From assembly GCA_029204225.1 (NCBI GenBank), contig MU833418.1, forward strand, positions 1 through 56,682: a DNA stretch of 56,682 bases, in the 5' to 3' direction. The stretch's first letter is position 1, and each line of letters starts with the position of its first letter. Position numbers and translations under genes: made by a program. Shown here in pieces: positions 56,217 to 56,682 of the stretch. The notes beneath the pieces were generated by a model that was not told where the DNA came from, made no database searches, and saw nothing but the letters and a program-made list of their open reading frames with translations. This stretch comes from Diphasiastrum complanatum. Taxonomy: Eukaryota; Streptophyta; Lycopodiopsida; Lycopodiales; Lycopodiaceae.

Positions 56217-56682
56217 AAGAAAATAGCATTCATTCCTCTTAATAGACTTGTCTGTCTCCTATGATAACTGAGATCCAATCAAACGAAAACCTATACTCAA
56301 GCATCTGCAGACCATCAACTGTAGCAGAATAGCATCCACTAGATAAATAAGATAACATCCGTGAGATCCAGAGGCTCTCAATAAGATACTGGAGTAGAGA
56401 GATTCAAAACATTGATCTGAATTCTCACTCAATTAATAGATCAAGAATTAATCATCACACTTAAGAACCATTACAATTCCTTATAGTCCTCTAACAATAA
56501 TTAAGTATATTTATGATCCGTCAATCATAAATATTTAGATTCATATGATTCGTCAATCATAATTTTTCACTAGTATAGAAATTTCGTTTCTCAATATTGG
56601 ATTGTCAAAATTTAACCTTGAGTCTGGTATTGTTTCTAGTAAGTAAAATTGAAGGAATTTGGATTCCTTTCTCTAGGACAAT
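56217..56682 (-). mobile_element. Inverted copy of the element interior, starting at the 3' LTR
   Basis: 56217-56575 is the reverse complement of about 54835-55182 with few differences (CATTCATTCCTCTTA, CAGACCATCAA, CTCTCAATAAGATACTGGAG). It begins within 3 bp of the LTR end. The last ~100 bp no longer align. Confidence 0.85.

Overview
This looks like nuclear DNA of a land plant with a repeat-rich genome. The evidence is one three-exon gene of the plant DUF506 (PDDEXK_6) family, many Ty1/copia and Ty3/gypsy (chromovirus) fragments with tRNA-iMet-type primer sites (TGGTATYAGA), long (CT)n tracts and an AT-rich background. The lineage cannot be fixed from the sequence. One gene in 56.7 kb implies a large genome or a gene-poor region. 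No rRNA gene, intact tRNA gene, CRISPR array or bacterial operon was seen.

Layout. 1-10.1 kb: retroelement debris, comprising an inverted piece of a repeat that recurs at 49.6-56.2 kb, a chromovirus LTR copy, two LTR-like segments in inverted orientation, a copia 5' LTR with primer site and gag, and a second direct piece of the 49-56 kb repeat. 10.5-13.0 kb: a decayed DUF7869-type gene on the minus strand, split by a 778-bp insertion with a 9-bp target duplication. 13.0-15.6 kb: copia reverse transcriptase/RNase H pseudogene, another LTR start and a minisatellite. 15.6-19.7 kb: nothing recognised apart from a tandem duplication. 19.73-21.28 kb: the DUF506 gene on the minus strand, the only coding region that looks intact. 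22.2-22.5 kb: a small inverted-repeat element interrupted by an 84-bp tRNA-derived insertion with perfect 15-bp target duplications, then a (CT)n tract. 22.5-27.5 kb: mostly unrecognised, with two GC-rich islands and tandem repeats. 27.6-39.8 kb: shuffled chromovirus and copia pieces in both orientations, three copies of one LTR family, a 281-codon unrecognised open frame and a ~285-bp (CT)n tract. 39.8-42.0 kb: very AT-rich, with a degenerate PIF1/Helitron-type helicase on the plus strand. 42.1-49.3 kb: chromovirus LTR and pol relic (minus) and an internally deleted gypsy gag-integrase relic (plus). 49.3-56.7 kb: a second copy of the small inverted-repeat element, then a 6.57-kb LTR element with primer site and polypurine tract but no intact coding capacity, abutted by an LTR fragment on one side and an inverted copy of its own interior on the other.

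How the parts relate. Apart from the DUF506 gene, nearly everything recognisable is mobile DNA at different stages of decay. The best candidates for something undescribed are the DUF7869 relic with its nested insertion, the small inverted-repeat element targeted by a tRNA-derived retroposon, the coding-dead LTR family with four pieces in this window, the AT-rich helicase island, and the unrecognised 281-aa frame next to an LTR. All similarities were judged by eye; no database search was run.
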